Assembly (NCBI GenBank): GCA_019113395.1
Contig: DXHL01000021.1
Location: 180,237 to 244,236, forward strand
Reading direction: 5' to 3'
Origin: Candidatus Rikenella faecigallinarum
GTDB lineage: Bacteria; Bacteroidota; Bacteroidia; Bacteroidales; Rikenellaceae
Length of the DNA: 64,000 bases
In this document: in pieces, positions 1 to 8,982 of the stretch
Layout: every line of letters starts with the position of its first letter
Position numbering within the stretch: position 1 is the stretch's first letter
Made by a program: the position numbers and the translations under genes
Notes under the pieces: model-generated
What the model was told of the DNA's origin: nothing
What the model saw: the letters and a program-made list of their open reading frames with translations, nothing else
The model's database searches: none

Positions 1-1242
1 AAGGAGTTTTTCGTCGAACTCTTTCCCATCGACCGCCCGGGGAGCGGTTTCCAAACCCCGCTTTACCATTCGCTCCAAATCCATCAGCCATTCGATGCGG
101 GGTGTTTCGCCACGTTCGACGAAATTGTCCGTTCGAAATACAAATTTGCCCAATCTCGGTGGTTCGAAGGCTCCGCACCCGGGTACAACATGTACGACTC
201 GTCGATGCGTCGTGACCTGGTGATGGGTTGGTGCGGTCAGGCCGATTCGCCGGGCTTCGCGCTGCAAGTGCTCGAAAAGCGTCTGGGGGACTCCTGCATT
301 GTAGACCACGTACAACGGTCACTCGACTTTCTCACGCGTGCCCCAATGGCTGACGACCACCTCTTTGCCATCGGTTATCAGGTCGGCGAACAGAGCTGGT
401 ACGGTGGCGACCCGGTATCCTGCGGGCAGGCGATGTACAACTTTGCCCGCGCCATCGAACAGGGGCGCAAAGACCCGCGCTACGACACCCGCAAGTGGGA
501 AGATTTCCTGCGCACGGTCAGCGACCGCATCGCGGACCATCTTTTGGCCAAGGAGTGGAACCCCCGTTCCACGGCCGAAGCCTTTTTTATCGCTCCGTTG
601 GCCATCGCCTCGGAGCTGTTCGACGCGCCGCGCTACCGACAGGCCGCCGTACGTGCAGCCGAGCTGTTTGCCTCGCGCCATCTGCCTAACGCCTCCTACT
701 GGGGCGGCACGCTCGATGCCACGTGCGAAGACAAAGAGGGTGCCTGGGCCGCGTTTCAGGGATTTTTGGAGCTCTACGAACGTACCCGCGAGCCGCGTTA
801 CCTGGAGTGGGCCAAACACGCCATGGATGTATGTTTGAGCTATGTGGTGGTTTGGGATATTCCCCTGCCTGCGGGGCGACTGGCCGACCACCACTTCAAA
901 ACGCGCGGATGGACCGTCGTTTCGCCCCAAAACCAACACATCGACGTCTATGGTGTGCTGTTTGCCCCGGAGGTATACCGTATGGGGCAGTTGCTTGATA
1001 ACCCCGACCTGAAGCGGTTGGCGGAGGTGATGTTCCGCAGCTGCTTTCAACTGACCGACCCGGAGGGTTCCCAGGGCGAGCAGCTGCAACAGACCAACTT
1101 TGCCCAGCATGGAGACATGTCCGATGTGTACCGCCTGCGGGGCGGATATTCCGAGAGTTGGACGGTGTTTTGGATTACGGCCCACTTCCTGAATGCAGCG
1201 GCCAAGTTTGAGTTGCTGGGCTATCCGGGCACGCCGGCATAG
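1..1242 (+). CDS. Partial alpha/alpha-barrel (six-hairpin glycosidase-like) protein, 5' end outside window
   Basis: The reading frame is open from base 1, so the gene starts before the window and the ATG at 190 is probably internal. The visible part is about 413 residues. It is rich in Trp and aromatic residues and in paired amphipathic helices (for example GEQSWYGGDPVSCG and ASYWGGTLDATCEDKEGAW), as in alpha/alpha toroid enzymes of the six-hairpin glycosidase superfamily. I recognise the fold type but not a specific family or substrate, and no catalytic pair can be assigned. No signal peptide can be judged without the N-terminus. A strong hairpin follows the stop codon. Confidence 0.55.
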   Translation, partial: KEFFVELFPIDRPGSGFQTPLYHSLQIHQPFDAGCFATFDEIVRSKYKFAQSRWFEGSAPGYNMYDSSMRRDLVMGWCGQADSPGFALQVLEKRLGDSCIVDHVQRSLDFLTRAPMADDHLFAIGYQVGEQSWYGGDPVSCGQAMYNFARAIEQGRKDPRYDTRKWEDFLRTVSDRIADHLLAKEWNPRSTAEAFFIAPLAIASELFDAPRYRQAAVRAAELFASRHLPNASYWGGTLDATCEDKEGAWAAFQGFLELYERTREPRYLEWAKHAMDVCLSYVVVWDIPLPAGRLADHHFKTRGWTVVSPQNQHIDVYGVLFAPEVYRMGQLLDNPDLKRLAEVMFRSCFQLTDPEGSQGEQLQQTNFAQHGDMSDVYRLRGGYSESWTVFWITAHFLNAAAKFELLGYPGTPA

Positions 1243-1276
1243 CCTTCATGCAGTGTTTTTCCCCTATGCCCAAAGC

Positions 1277-1313
1277 GCGACGGGGCGCATCACCGTGGAT
1301 GCGCCCCGTCGCG
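1277..1313 (+). terminator. Strong hairpin after the first gene
   Basis: A near-perfect inverted repeat (GCGACGGGGCGCAT / ATGCGCCCCGTCGC) lies 34 bp after the stop of the first gene. There is no clear T-tract on the plus strand, so it may protect a 3' end rather than be a classical intrinsic terminator. Bases 1314-1493 hold no other feature I can support. Confidence 0.5.
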
Positions 1314-1493
1314 TATATCAGTTCCGTGGATTCCCGCGCTACAATCTCCTGCAAGACCACGAGTCCCCTGTGGGTGTGCAGCATTTTGGCACAGGTCTCA
1401 ACTTTTTTTGCGTAAGACTTACTGCCCCTCTGTCCATTCGTAAAAATACCGGCATCAGGGAAAAGGTCTGCATACTAATCAAGACACTGTCAT

Positions 1494-2768
1494 ATGCAAC
1501 TCATCATCCACCGAGGTACTCACGAAATCGGAGGCAACTGCATCGAGGTACGGAGCAGACAGACCAAAATTCTCCTCGATTTTGGTCTGCCGCTCGACTT
1601 TGCTACCCGCACCCCTGAAGAACAGGAGCACATCCGCCAGGAGGCCATCGAATGGGCACGAGATACCGATGCCATCTTCATCAGCCACTGCCATGCCGAC
1701 CATTATGGGTTACTCTCTGCCCTTCCGCATCCCCTCCTAACCTATGCCACGACCGGCACCATCACAATGATACGCGCCATCTCCACACTCTCCGGTCAGG
1801 CTCATGCCGAATATCTGAAGTATCTCCAACCCCTTCCGCGGCAAAAGGAGAATCGCCCCTTCGAGCCGCTTTGCATCGGCGATATCCGCATTACGTCGTA
1901 CACCGTTGACCATTCAGCATACGATGCCTGCGCTTTCCTGATAGAAGCCGAAGGCCGCCGTCTGCTGTACAGCGGCGACCTCCGGCTGCATGGCGTCAAG
2001 AAATCCCTCTATCGCCAGCTGCCCAAACGGGTGGATTGTTTGCTGCTCGAGGGCACCCACCTGGCGAACGATACAACGTACCCCACAGAAACACAAATTG
2101 CCGCCCGTCTAAAGAGACAGTTTCGCGCCGAGGGCGACAAGCTACACTATGTCTGGTGTTCGAACCAAAACATCGACCGCATCGTCCAACTGTACAAAGC
2201 CGCACGCGCCAGTTCCCGCAAACTGATTGTGGACACCTACACCGCCTTTATCCTGGAGAAGATACACGACCTGAACCCAGCCATTCCCTCGCCCCTTTCC
2301 CCCTTCCATGGGGACGACGTATTTCGCTATTTCCGTCTGAACAAGTTCATCCGCCGGCTTGAAGAGTCCGGAGAATTGAAAATGATTGAACGTCTTCAAG
2401 AGCTTCCCACCGTTGAGCCTGCCGACATAGGCCGTCATCCGGAACGATATGTATGGATGATACGACCCTCGATGTTGCCCTATATGCAGAAATTCATCCG
2501 TATTCCCTGTGTGGTAGTCACTTCGACCTGGGAAGGATATGAACAGGAGCACCCCGAATGGATATCCTGGATAGCGGAACACGGTTTTCCCAATCCGCAT
2601 ATCCACACCAGCGGCCATGCCGATACAGGATCTCTAAAACGGATTATCCGTCACGTAAAGCCTGCCCAGGTGATACCGATTCACACCTCATGTCCGGAAA
2701 GCATAAGCACACTATGCCCCCACACAAAGGTACGCCTGCCGCTTGACAACGAACCGATTGAATGGTAG
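1494..2768 (+). CDS. Beta-CASP metallo-beta-lactamase-fold hydrolase (RNase J-like)
   Basis: The protein has 424 residues. It carries the MBL metal motif HCHADH (H65-x-H67-x-D69-H70), the expected early DFG strand (DFGLPLDF), a later GD motif (YSGDLRLHG), and beta-CASP-like motifs LLLEGTHL, TSGHAD and IPIHT near the C-terminus. These support a nuclease of the RNase J / beta-CASP superfamily acting on RNA or DNA. It is shorter than canonical RNase J (about 550 residues) and seems to lack that family's C-terminal domain. A PD-(D/E)XK-like gene follows 420 bp downstream on the same strand but has its own promoter. Physiological role unknown; housekeeping RNA processing and defence are both possible. 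Confidence 0.8.
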   Translation: MQLIIHRGTHEIGGNCIEVRSRQTKILLDFGLPLDFATRTPEEQEHIRQEAIEWARDTDAIFISHCHADHYGLLSALPHPLLTYATTGTITMIRAISTLSGQAHAEYLKYLQPLPRQKENRPFEPLCIGDIRITSYTVDHSAYDACAFLIEAEGRRLLYSGDLRLHGVKKSLYRQLPKRVDCLLLEGTHLANDTTYPTETQIAARLKRQFRAEGDKLHYVWCSNQNIDRIVQLYKAARASSRKLIVDTYTAFILEKIHDLNPAIPSPLSPFHGDDVFRYFRLNKFIRRLEESGELKMIERLQELPTVEPADIGRHPERYVWMIRPSMLPYMQKFIRIPCVVVTSTWEGYEQEHPEWISWIAEHGFPNPHIHTSGHADTGSLKRIIRHVKPAQVIPIHTSCPESISTLCPHTKVRLPLDNEPIEW

Positions 2769-2868
2769 GGCAATCGTTCCCGCAACAAGGGCCATGGTTC
2801 AGTTCGGACCGCTCCGCAGGGAGCGACAACGACAGGAAGAGCTGTGCACGCCGAGTTGCCTTGCCGCA

Positions 2869-3048
2869 TCAGTAGTGCTTTTCTGGCGGTATCAAGAACA
2901 CCTCCTGGCCGGGTTTCCAATTTTTCAGAGTCAGTACTCCAATACGTAGCCACTCGGTCATCTGTACCGTATGCGGGAGTCTGTAACTCCACATCCACGA
3001 AAGCCGTTTCAGCGCTCTTGCCACACCGCAGATGCCTATCCGCAACAT
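2869..3048 (-). CDS. Possible small ORF (59 aa), uncertain
   Basis: This ORF is below the track's length cutoff. It reads from ATG at 3048 to TGA at 2869 and contains a compact C-terminal segment (LKNWKPGQEVFLIPPEK) that looks like a small beta-barrel antitoxin/SymE-type end, but I do not recognise a family. It lies in the 420 bp gap between the MBL gene and the PD-(D/E)XK gene, in antisense orientation. The composition is plausibly protein-like, though it may be a remnant or chance ORF. The rest of the gap shows no further gene. Confidence 0.22.
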   Translation of the reverse strand: MLRIGICGVARALKRLSWMWSYRLPHTVQMTEWLRIGVLTLKNWKPGQEVFLIPPEKHY

Positions 3049-3120
3049 CGCGCTGTTCTCTACAACAATACTGGATGAAATAATTTACCGTTTGAAATCC
3101 ATGTAAAAACATCACCAAAA

Positions 3121-3151
3121 TTGGAAATCTGAACCTGCTTGTTTAATTTTG
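3121..3151 (+). promoter_or_regulatory. Bacteroidetes-type promoter
   Basis: TTGG at 3121 and TAATTTTG at 3144 are 19 bp apart, close to the TTTG-N19-21-TAnnTTTG consensus of Bacteroidetes sigma-ABfr. It sits 37 bp before the ATG of the nuclease-like gene, indicating independent transcription. Confidence 0.5.
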
Positions 3152-3188
3152 GTTATTAACCTTCTCACTATCTACTATTTATCTTATC

Positions 3189-4076
3189 ATGCAGTCCTCA
3201 GAATCTTCAACCGAATCCTTCCAATTTGTTTCAGCATTAACTGCCGACGCACCTTTATTCAAACTGTTGCAAAAGAATCCACCCTCATGGTGGAATACTC
3301 TTTTGGCCCATAAAGAGCTCTATGTGGAAATCCGAAAAGACAATTACATAAACGTATACTACCAAGGAGGTTCCATTGCCCGCATTATAGCCCGGAAAGA
3401 GAGTATTCGAGCCACAGCACACCCTCGTTACATGGGGCACCATGACATCACCAATCGGCAGTTTTACAGCAATACGGGCACTCCTATTTATACGGACTGT
3501 TCTGAGTTCATGGCGAATCATCTCGATGAGATGTTAAAGAATGTCGAACGAGCCTATTCCAATAAAAATAACCGAGGGGAGACGAACCCAGAAAAAATGT
3601 CTGAGAAAAAGATTCAGGGTAACCTAATCATTCATGACCGCAAGGAGTATCTCGATTCCGAGTTGGAATACCCGATATCCCGGGCGTACGGGGCAAATCG
3701 TTTCATCCGGATTGATTTGATTCGAGTGAGAGACAATCGGCTGCAATTTGTCGAGTTGAAACGTATTCAGGACAATCGACTGCTGAATCAGGACGAATCC
3801 GCTCCGGAAATCATCACCCAGATGAAGAGTTACTCCGACTTCATACAAGAAAATGCGGACCGGCTACTGTCCTATTACAAGACCCTGTACAAGATTAAAC
3901 GCGACCTGGGCCTCCCCACTCCCGTTATAGACGAGGAATCTCTGACTTTGGATACAAGCCCCGTGCTTATGATTAAAAATCTCTACACCAAGGAGACCCC
4001 ACAACGCCGTGCTCGTCTGTCAAGAATCATATCACACCTCCAACAAAACGCAATCACTTACGAACTATGCGATTAG
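3189..4076 (+). CDS. PD-(D/E)XK nuclease superfamily protein
   Basis: The protein has 295 residues. The core reads RIDLIRV...LQFVELKRI, giving D176, E189 and K191 in PD-(D/E)XK spacing. It is followed by ITQMKSYSDFI, matching the QxxxY element (Q211, Y215) of Cas4/RecB-type nuclease folds. The N-terminal 130 residues (NPPSWWNTLLAHK; YINVYYQGG) match nothing I know. The coding sequence is visibly more AT-rich than its neighbours, suggesting transfer. It has its own promoter. A restriction, repair or defence nuclease is plausible, but the substrate is unknown. Confidence 0.65.
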   Translation: MQSSESSTESFQFVSALTADAPLFKLLQKNPPSWWNTLLAHKELYVEIRKDNYINVYYQGGSIARIIARKESIRATAHPRYMGHHDITNRQFYSNTGTPIYTDCSEFMANHLDEMLKNVERAYSNKNNRGETNPEKMSEKKIQGNLIIHDRKEYLDSELEYPISRAYGANRFIRIDLIRVRDNRLQFVELKRIQDNRLLNQDESAPEIITQMKSYSDFIQENADRLLSYYKTLYKIKRDLGLPTPVIDEESLTLDTSPVLMIKNLYTKETPQRRARLSRIISHLQQNAITYELCD

Positions 4077-4287
4077 TCCTCCTTGGAGGACTTGATAAAA
4101 CAGTAGCAGTCGGATTGAGACACAGGTTCAAATGCTTCACCCCGTATGCAGTGGTGCTGAGGGGAGATTGTGCGAACCTTTTTTCGGTCCAGACTCCTAT
4201 TTAGTCCGCTATTGACCTTTTTATTTCTCCTGCAGCGGCTTGTGTTTTGAGGAAGATACCCCCCACAGAGTTCACGCCAAATATAAC

Positions 4288-4317
4288 AAAAGACGGTGCC
4301 AATTAAGCACCGTCTTT
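4288..4317 (-). terminator. Intrinsic terminator after tRNA-Gly
   Basis: The inverted repeat AAAGACGGTGC / GCACCGTCTTT lies directly 3' of the tRNA on the minus strand and ends in a T-rich run. The preceding stretch 4077-4287 shows no gene. Confidence 0.75.
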
Positions 4318-4319
4318 GG

Positions 4320-4392
4320 AGCGGAAAACGAGACTCGAACTCGCGACCCCAACCTTGGCAAGGTTGTGCTCTACCAACTGAGCTATTTCCGC
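4320..4392 (-). tRNA. tRNA-Gly (anticodon GCC)
   Basis: The reverse complement folds as a cloverleaf. The acceptor stem is GCGGAAA/TTTCCGC, the D-arm AGTTGGTAGA, the anticodon stem CAACC/GGTTG with loop TTGCCAA (GCC), and the T-loop TTCGAGT. CCA is not encoded. A terminator follows immediately. Confidence 0.95.
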
Positions 4393-4541
4393 AGGATGTT
4401 GTCCACATCAGGAACCGCGTTCCCTTTGTTTGCGTTGCAAAGATAGAGCGAATTTTTCATTCCACCAAACACAATCTGCATTTTTTGAACATTTATTTGT
4501 AAGAAAGCCCTGTTCAACTGCGCTAAATCATTTAGAACCAA

Positions 4542-4584
4542 ACAAAAAAGCGGAGACTTTTTTTCACGCAAAGAGCCTCCGCTT
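4542..4584 (-). terminator. Terminator of the choloylglycine-hydrolase family gene
   Basis: On the minus strand AAGCGGAGG...CTCCGCTT forms a stem with an internal CTTT/AAAG extension, followed by TTTTTTG. It lies about 50 bp after the stop of the amidase gene. Confidence 0.6.
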
Positions 4585-4635
4585 CAAGATATAAATGTAA
4601 TTACCCCTTCCCCGGTCTACCTCCAAACCACGCCC

Positions 4636-5718
4636 CTATCGTCCGACGCGAATCATCTCTACGGGCTGCTCCTGCACGGCGTCCATCGGCTCGGCCGTGT
4701 ACTTCACTCGAGTGAAATCAATGGCAGCCACATCGATACAACGTATCGTATTGTTGTAAGCCGTTTTATAGTACACCTTTTTGTGGGTCAGGTCGATAGC
4801 CGATGTCCACTGTGTCGCGCTCGGAATATCGGGGCACTGACCTTCAGGATGGTCGATGCCAATCGGGACATCAAAATTGTTGAGCAGATGGAAACATTCC
4901 GTGACTGTTTCGAATGCAGTTTCGCGTTGGGGGGCCGTTGCGCGGAAGAAGGCAGCACGCACGAAACGCGACGGCGGCGTATCGTCCCCCGGCAGCCCGA
5001 GAAATCCCGAATTGCTACCTGTCGGAACCAGGGTAATGCCGCTTAATGGACGCGAAGGAGCGTTCCCCGGCTGCAAATTGACATAGTTGTTCAGGTTGGT
5101 GAGGTGCCACTGGAAGCCCGGCGCATTGGTCAGCACCCCGACCTCATTTTCATAAAACGAGGCCTCTCCATTCACGATTTCCAGCACCACCTGCCTCCCC
5201 GACGGATCACCAATACGCCAGTGGACCACTGACGACGGATAGAGACCTACAACACGCACCGATGAAAGTGCTGCTTTCACTTCGTCAATCGTCGAGAACT
5301 GGGAGAGCATCCAGCCGGCCAGTTGCAGGTCCACGACCGTGCTGTCGTTGGCCGACGGCTCGTAGGATTGGTAACTGCCGTACTGCGGAAAGAAGAAGAG
5401 CCCTGCCGAGAGTCCCGCCTCGTTGATACCTTCTGCGATAAACTCTTTTTGGACTACGGCCAACCCCACCACACCATATTTGGCCGTGTATTGCAGCCCG
5501 TTTTGACCCGTTGGGGTCATTGAGCGGAGCGCCTGCCCGCGCGGGATAATTACATATTGGCTCACCAGGGGGCCTTCGGACCATTCGATGGTTCGGGATT
5601 GGATGTAGCTCCCGTCTTTGGCCGTCAGGGCGATACCGGTGCAGGCCGCAGCAGGTACGAGGGATGATGTCAGAAGTGCGGCACCTGCGATGAGAGAGAG
5701 AAGAGTTTGCTTTTTCAT
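4636..5718 (-). CDS. Choloylglycine hydrolase family linear amide C-N hydrolase (bile salt hydrolase / penicillin V acylase-like)
   Basis: The start is placed at MKKQTLLSL (5718), giving 360 residues with a clear Sec signal. Cleavage after PAAA exposes Cys26 as the N-terminal nucleophile of the Ntn-hydrolase fold (AAA|CTGIAL). Other family signatures are SRTIEW near the active site, VLTNAPGF and a late FVRAAFFRA. This family hydrolyses amide bonds such as those of conjugated bile salts, penicillin V or N-acyl homoserine lactones. Sequence alone does not fix the substrate. An exported enzyme with a processed N-terminal Cys is typical of Gram-negative members. It is transcribed alone between two tRNA genes, with its own terminator. 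Confidence 0.85.
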   Translation of the reverse strand: MKKQTLLSLIAGAALLTSSLVPAAACTGIALTAKDGSYIQSRTIEWSEGPLVSQYVIIPRGQALRSMTPTGQNGLQYTAKYGVVGLAVVQKEFIAEGINEAGLSAGLFFFPQYGSYQSYEPSANDSTVVDLQLAGWMLSQFSTIDEVKAALSSVRVVGLYPSSVVHWRIGDPSGRQVVLEIVNGEASFYENEVGVLTNAPGFQWHLTNLNNYVNLQPGNAPSRPLSGITLVPTGSNSGFLGLPGDDTPPSRFVRAAFFRATAPQRETAFETVTECFHLLNNFDVPIGIDHPEGQCPDIPSATQWTSAIDLTHKKVYYKTAYNNTIRCIDVAAIDFTRVKYTAEPMDAVQEQPVEMIRVGR

Positions 5719-5810
5719 AGGATACATATTTACCCCAATGAAGGTAGCAAATATCGTGCAATAGCCCTGCACTGCGCACAAAAAAGTCATTGACAGCTGC
5801 CCCCTCAAAC

Positions 5811-5842
5811 AAAAAAAGGAGGCAGACGTTCAGTCTGCCTCC
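5811..5842 (-). terminator. Intrinsic terminator after tRNA-Thr
   Basis: GGAGGCAGAC / GTCTGCCTCC forms a perfect 10 bp stem with a 5 nt loop, followed by seven T on the minus strand, directly after the tRNA. Confidence 0.85.
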
Positions 5843-5852
5843 CAATCGAGAG

Positions 5853-5924
<72 letters not shown>

Positions 5925-6069
5925 AACGGTAACGATGTCAATCATCCGATTAACGAGTGCAAAGGTAGACAAAAAATCAGAACTCGCAAACCTGCACCTC
6001 GATTTTTCTGCATTTTTTAGTTTTTCCCGTTTTTAACCTCCTCAACCGTATGCGAAAAACGCAGCACAC

Positions 6070-7320
6070 TTAAGAGAGTGCCTGCTGAATATCCGAGAGC
6101 AGGTCACCCGCATCTTCCAACCCGATGGAGAGGCGGATGGTGGTCGGTCGGATGTCCATATCGCGCCGCACCGCCTCGGGGAAGGGTCCGTAAATGGTAC
6201 TCCAGGGGTGGATAGCCAGCGACTTGTTATCGAAGAGGTTGGTAGCCCGGTGAATCAGCTTCAGCCGGTTCAGGAAGGCGAAGCAGGCCTCTTGGGAGGC
6301 GAGTTCAAGGGTCAGCATGGCACCGGGCGCCTCGCCGAACTGTCGGCGGGCAACCGCGTGAAACGGGTGTGACGGGAGCCCCGGATAGTGCACCGCTTCA
6401 ATCTGCGGCAGTTGTTCCAGCGCACGCGCCAACGCAAGGGTGGTCTGTGACATCCGCGCATAGCGCACTTCGAGGGTTTCGAGCCCCAACGACTGCTGAT
6501 AGGCGACCTGCGGGGTCATGTAAGCCCCCAGGTTGCGGTGGATTTCGCGCCGCAGTTTGGCCGTAAAGGCCGCCTGCGGCGGCACGCCATACTGTTCGGC
6601 CGCACGAGCCAGTTTGGGACGCCGACTCCAGTCAAAGGTTCCGTAATCGACGAGCAGTCCTCCGAGCCCCGTAGCCCCGCCCGAGAGGTATTTGGTGCTG
6701 GAGACAATTTCGAGGTCGATACCCCACTCCGCAGCACGAAAGGCCGAGAAGGGAATTACGGTGGTATCGGCCACCAGCGGCACCCCCTGCTGACGGCAAA
6801 CCGCCGACAACGCCTTCAGGTCGGCCACCTCCAGCTGCGGATTGGTCACCACCTCAAGGAAGAGCGCGCAGCTGTTGTCGTCCATCGCCGCGGCCACACA
6901 CTCGGGGCGGGTCACATCGACCCACCGCACTTCGACCCCGAAATCGGCCAGTGTCGAAGCCAGCAGCGAATAGGTATTTCCGAATAGGTGGGGCGAAGCG
7001 ACGATATTATCTCCGGCCCGTGCCACGGTCATCAGGAGGTTGGCAATGGCTGCCATGCCGGAGTTGAAGGCCGTTACGCTAAAGGCCCCCGTCGCCGCCC
7101 GCACGCGCGTTTCGAAGTGTTCGACCGTCGGGTTGGTGATACGCGAATAGGCGTGGTCGGCCGAACGTCCCGTAAAGGCGGGTTCCATGGCCTCGGCCGT
7201 TGCAAATTCATAGGCAGCCGTTTGGTAGACCGGCATATTGAGTGCCCCGTGGGGGTCGGGTTTTGCGGTCGGCACCGCGAGCACGGAAGCCGTAAAACCC
7301 CGTTTCGGATTGTCGTTCAT
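6070..7320 (-). CDS. Cys/Met metabolism PLP-dependent enzyme (O-acetylhomoserine sulfhydrylase / cystathionine gamma-synthase family)
   Basis: The start is moved to MNDNPKRGF (7320), giving 416 residues, because the longer ORF runs through the promoter. Family features are AYSRITNPT near residue 70, FNSGMAAI, the substrate/PLP Asp region LVADTTVIPFSAF, and the PLP-lysine motif SSTKYLSGG. The C-terminal domain has RLSIGLED. These enzymes form homocysteine or cystathionine from O-acyl homoserine, or cleave such thioethers. The subtype (MetY-like is my first choice) cannot be fixed by eye. It is transcribed singly from a TATCTTTG promoter. Confidence 0.85.
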   Translation of the reverse strand: MNDNPKRGFTASVLAVPTAKPDPHGALNMPVYQTAAYEFATAEAMEPAFTGRSADHAYSRITNPTVEHFETRVRAATGAFSVTAFNSGMAAIANLLMTVARAGDNIVASPHLFGNTYSLLASTLADFGVEVRWVDVTRPECVAAAMDDNSCALFLEVVTNPQLEVADLKALSAVCRQQGVPLVADTTVIPFSAFRAAEWGIDLEIVSSTKYLSGGATGLGGLLVDYGTFDWSRRPKLARAAEQYGVPPQAAFTAKLRREIHRNLGAYMTPQVAYQQSLGLETLEVRYARMSQTTLALARALEQLPQIEAVHYPGLPSHPFHAVARRQFGEAPGAMLTLELASQEACFAFLNRLKLIHRATNLFDNKSLAIHPWSTIYGPFPEAVRRDMDIRPTTIRLSIGLEDAGDLLSDIQQALS

Positions 7321-7346
7321 CGGTTGTAACAGGAAAATAAGGAGAG

Positions 7347-7354
7347 CAAAGATA
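7347..7354 (-). promoter_or_regulatory. Promoter -7 box of the PLP enzyme gene
   Basis: TATCTTTG on the minus strand matches TAnnTTTG, 27 bp before the chosen start codon. It supports the start at 7320. Confidence 0.5.
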
Positions 7355-7488
7355 ATACGCCAACCGGAACAGGCCACAAGAGGCGGCACGTTTTAGCACA
7401 TAAATGTCCTCCGCGGGCAAAAAGCAAGCCCTTCCACATCCCCCAAAAAAGGAGATGGAGAAGGGTTCCCGGGTTCTTGACACCCCAA

Positions 7489-8943
7489 TCAGGCTTCCGG
7501 TTCCGCCTTCGACTGCGGCGGCAACGCGGCCTCCTCGGCCAACGTCTCGTCTCCCGCCTCATCGTCCAGCGGAGTCAATGCCGCCGGCATCTTCTTGGCT
7601 GCCTTCACACCCAGTTTCCGCAACGACTCGGCGCGACGCACCAGATTGCCGTTTCCTTCGCGCAACTGCCCGAGGGCGGTTCGATAGGCCTTATCGGTAC
7701 GCCCCAGCGCATCGCCAATGGCCAAAAAGTTTTCGGCAAACCCCACAAACTTGTCGTAGAGCAATCCCCCCTGCCGAGCAATTTCGAGGGCATAACGGTT
7801 TTGGTTTTCGCGCCGCCAGAGGTCATCCACGATTTTGAGGATGGAGAAGAGGTTGGTCGGACAGCTGAGAATCACCTTTTTGCGATAGGCGTCGTCCCAC
7901 AGTTTTTCGTCGGCATGGAGCGCCATCAGAAAGGCCGGCTCACTCGGGATGAACATGATGACAAAATCGGGCGAGGCCTCCGTGAGTTTCTGATAACTTT
8001 TAGCGGCCAGTTCGTCGATGTGCTTGCGCACCGAAGCCACATGAGCCGTCTGCGCCGCTTTCCGTGCCGCCTCGTCCCCTGTCTCCTCGGCGTCAATGCA
8101 GTTGGCATAGGCCGTCAGCGAAACCTTCGAGTCAATAATCATCTGCTTCCCGTCCGGCAGGAGCAACACCACATCGGGACGCACGTGGTTCCCCTCCTCG
8201 GTGCGGTAATCGGCCTGCACACGAAAGTGCACCCCTCTCTGCAGTCCCGAATTTTCGAGCAGCGTCACGAGGGTCACCTCACCCCAGTCGCCCTGCATCT
8301 TGCTGTTGCCCCGCAGCGCCGTCGCCAGGTTGTTCGCCTCACGGCTCACCTGATTGCTCATCTCGTGGAGGCGTTTGATTTCCGCCTCCAGCACCTTGCG
8401 TTCGGAGGCCTCCTGTTCGATGCGCTGGCGGAAGCGCTGAATATCCTCCCCGAACGGTTTGAGCAGTTCAGCAATGTTCTTTTGGTTCGTATCCGTAAAC
8501 CGCCGGGATTTTTCCTCGAATATCGTATTGGCCAGGTTTTGGAAATAGTCCGTAAACTGTTTTTCGAGTTTTTCGCGTTCGGCCGTTTGCGACTGGAAGC
8601 GCTCGGACCAGATGCGCACATCGGCCTCGGCCGCCGCCACCCGTCGGTCGGCCTCGGCCTGCACCTCGGTCACACGCCGTTCCGTTTCGGAGCGTTGTTC
8701 GGCCAGCCGCCGTTCCGCCTCGGCAGCCGCCAACAGCTGCTGCCGCTCGGCTTCGGCGCGTTGTTCCAGCAACTGCGCCTGCGCCGCCTGCAGGTGCTGT
8801 TGCAGTTGCTCCCGTTCCGTACGCAACGCCACCGCCTCGGCCGCTCCACTGCGCGCCGACTGCTGTTCGGCGCGCAGCCGCACATACAACACTGCGGCCG
8901 CCACCGCCAACAATAATACCACGACTATCCAAATAATTTCCAT
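7489..8943 (-). CDS. rmuC: DNA recombination protein RmuC
   Basis: The protein has 484 residues. An N-terminal membrane anchor (IIWIVVVLLLAVAAAVLY) is followed by a long Gln/Glu/Ala coiled coil to about residue 200, then the conserved RmuC nuclease-like core: KMQGDWGEVTLVTLLENSGL, RPDVVLLLPDGKQMIIDSKVSL and later CPTNLFSILKIV. RmuC limits inversions at inverted repeats in E. coli and has a PD-(D/E)XK-like core. It starts 39 bp after recG on the same strand, so the two are probably co-transcribed. Confidence 0.93.
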   Translation of the reverse strand: MEIIWIVVVLLLAVAAAVLYVRLRAEQQSARSGAAEAVALRTEREQLQQHLQAAQAQLLEQRAEAERQQLLAAAEAERRLAEQRSETERRVTEVQAEADRRVAAAEADVRIWSERFQSQTAEREKLEKQFTDYFQNLANTIFEEKSRRFTDTNQKNIAELLKPFGEDIQRFRQRIEQEASERKVLEAEIKRLHEMSNQVSREANNLATALRGNSKMQGDWGEVTLVTLLENSGLQRGVHFRVQADYRTEEGNHVRPDVVLLLPDGKQMIIDSKVSLTAYANCIDAEETGDEAARKAAQTAHVASVRKHIDELAAKSYQKLTEASPDFVIMFIPSEPAFLMALHADEKLWDDAYRKKVILSCPTNLFSILKIVDDLWRRENQNRYALEIARQGGLLYDKFVGFAENFLAIGDALGRTDKAYRTALGQLREGNGNLVRRAESLRKLGVKAAKKMPAALTPLDDEAGDETLAEEAALPPQSKAEPEA

Positions 8944-8982
8944 ACGCCATGTTCCTCTCTTATGGGGTCATTCCCCTTTCGA

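Noticed and set aside
2681-3118. 145 aa minus-strand ORF overlapping the end of the MBL gene
   Set aside because: No domain, overlaps a confident gene by 88 bp, and the shorter 59 aa frame within the gap looks more protein-like.
4073-4408. 111 aa minus-strand ORF across the tRNA-Gly gene
   Set aside because: It covers the tRNA and its terminator; spurious.
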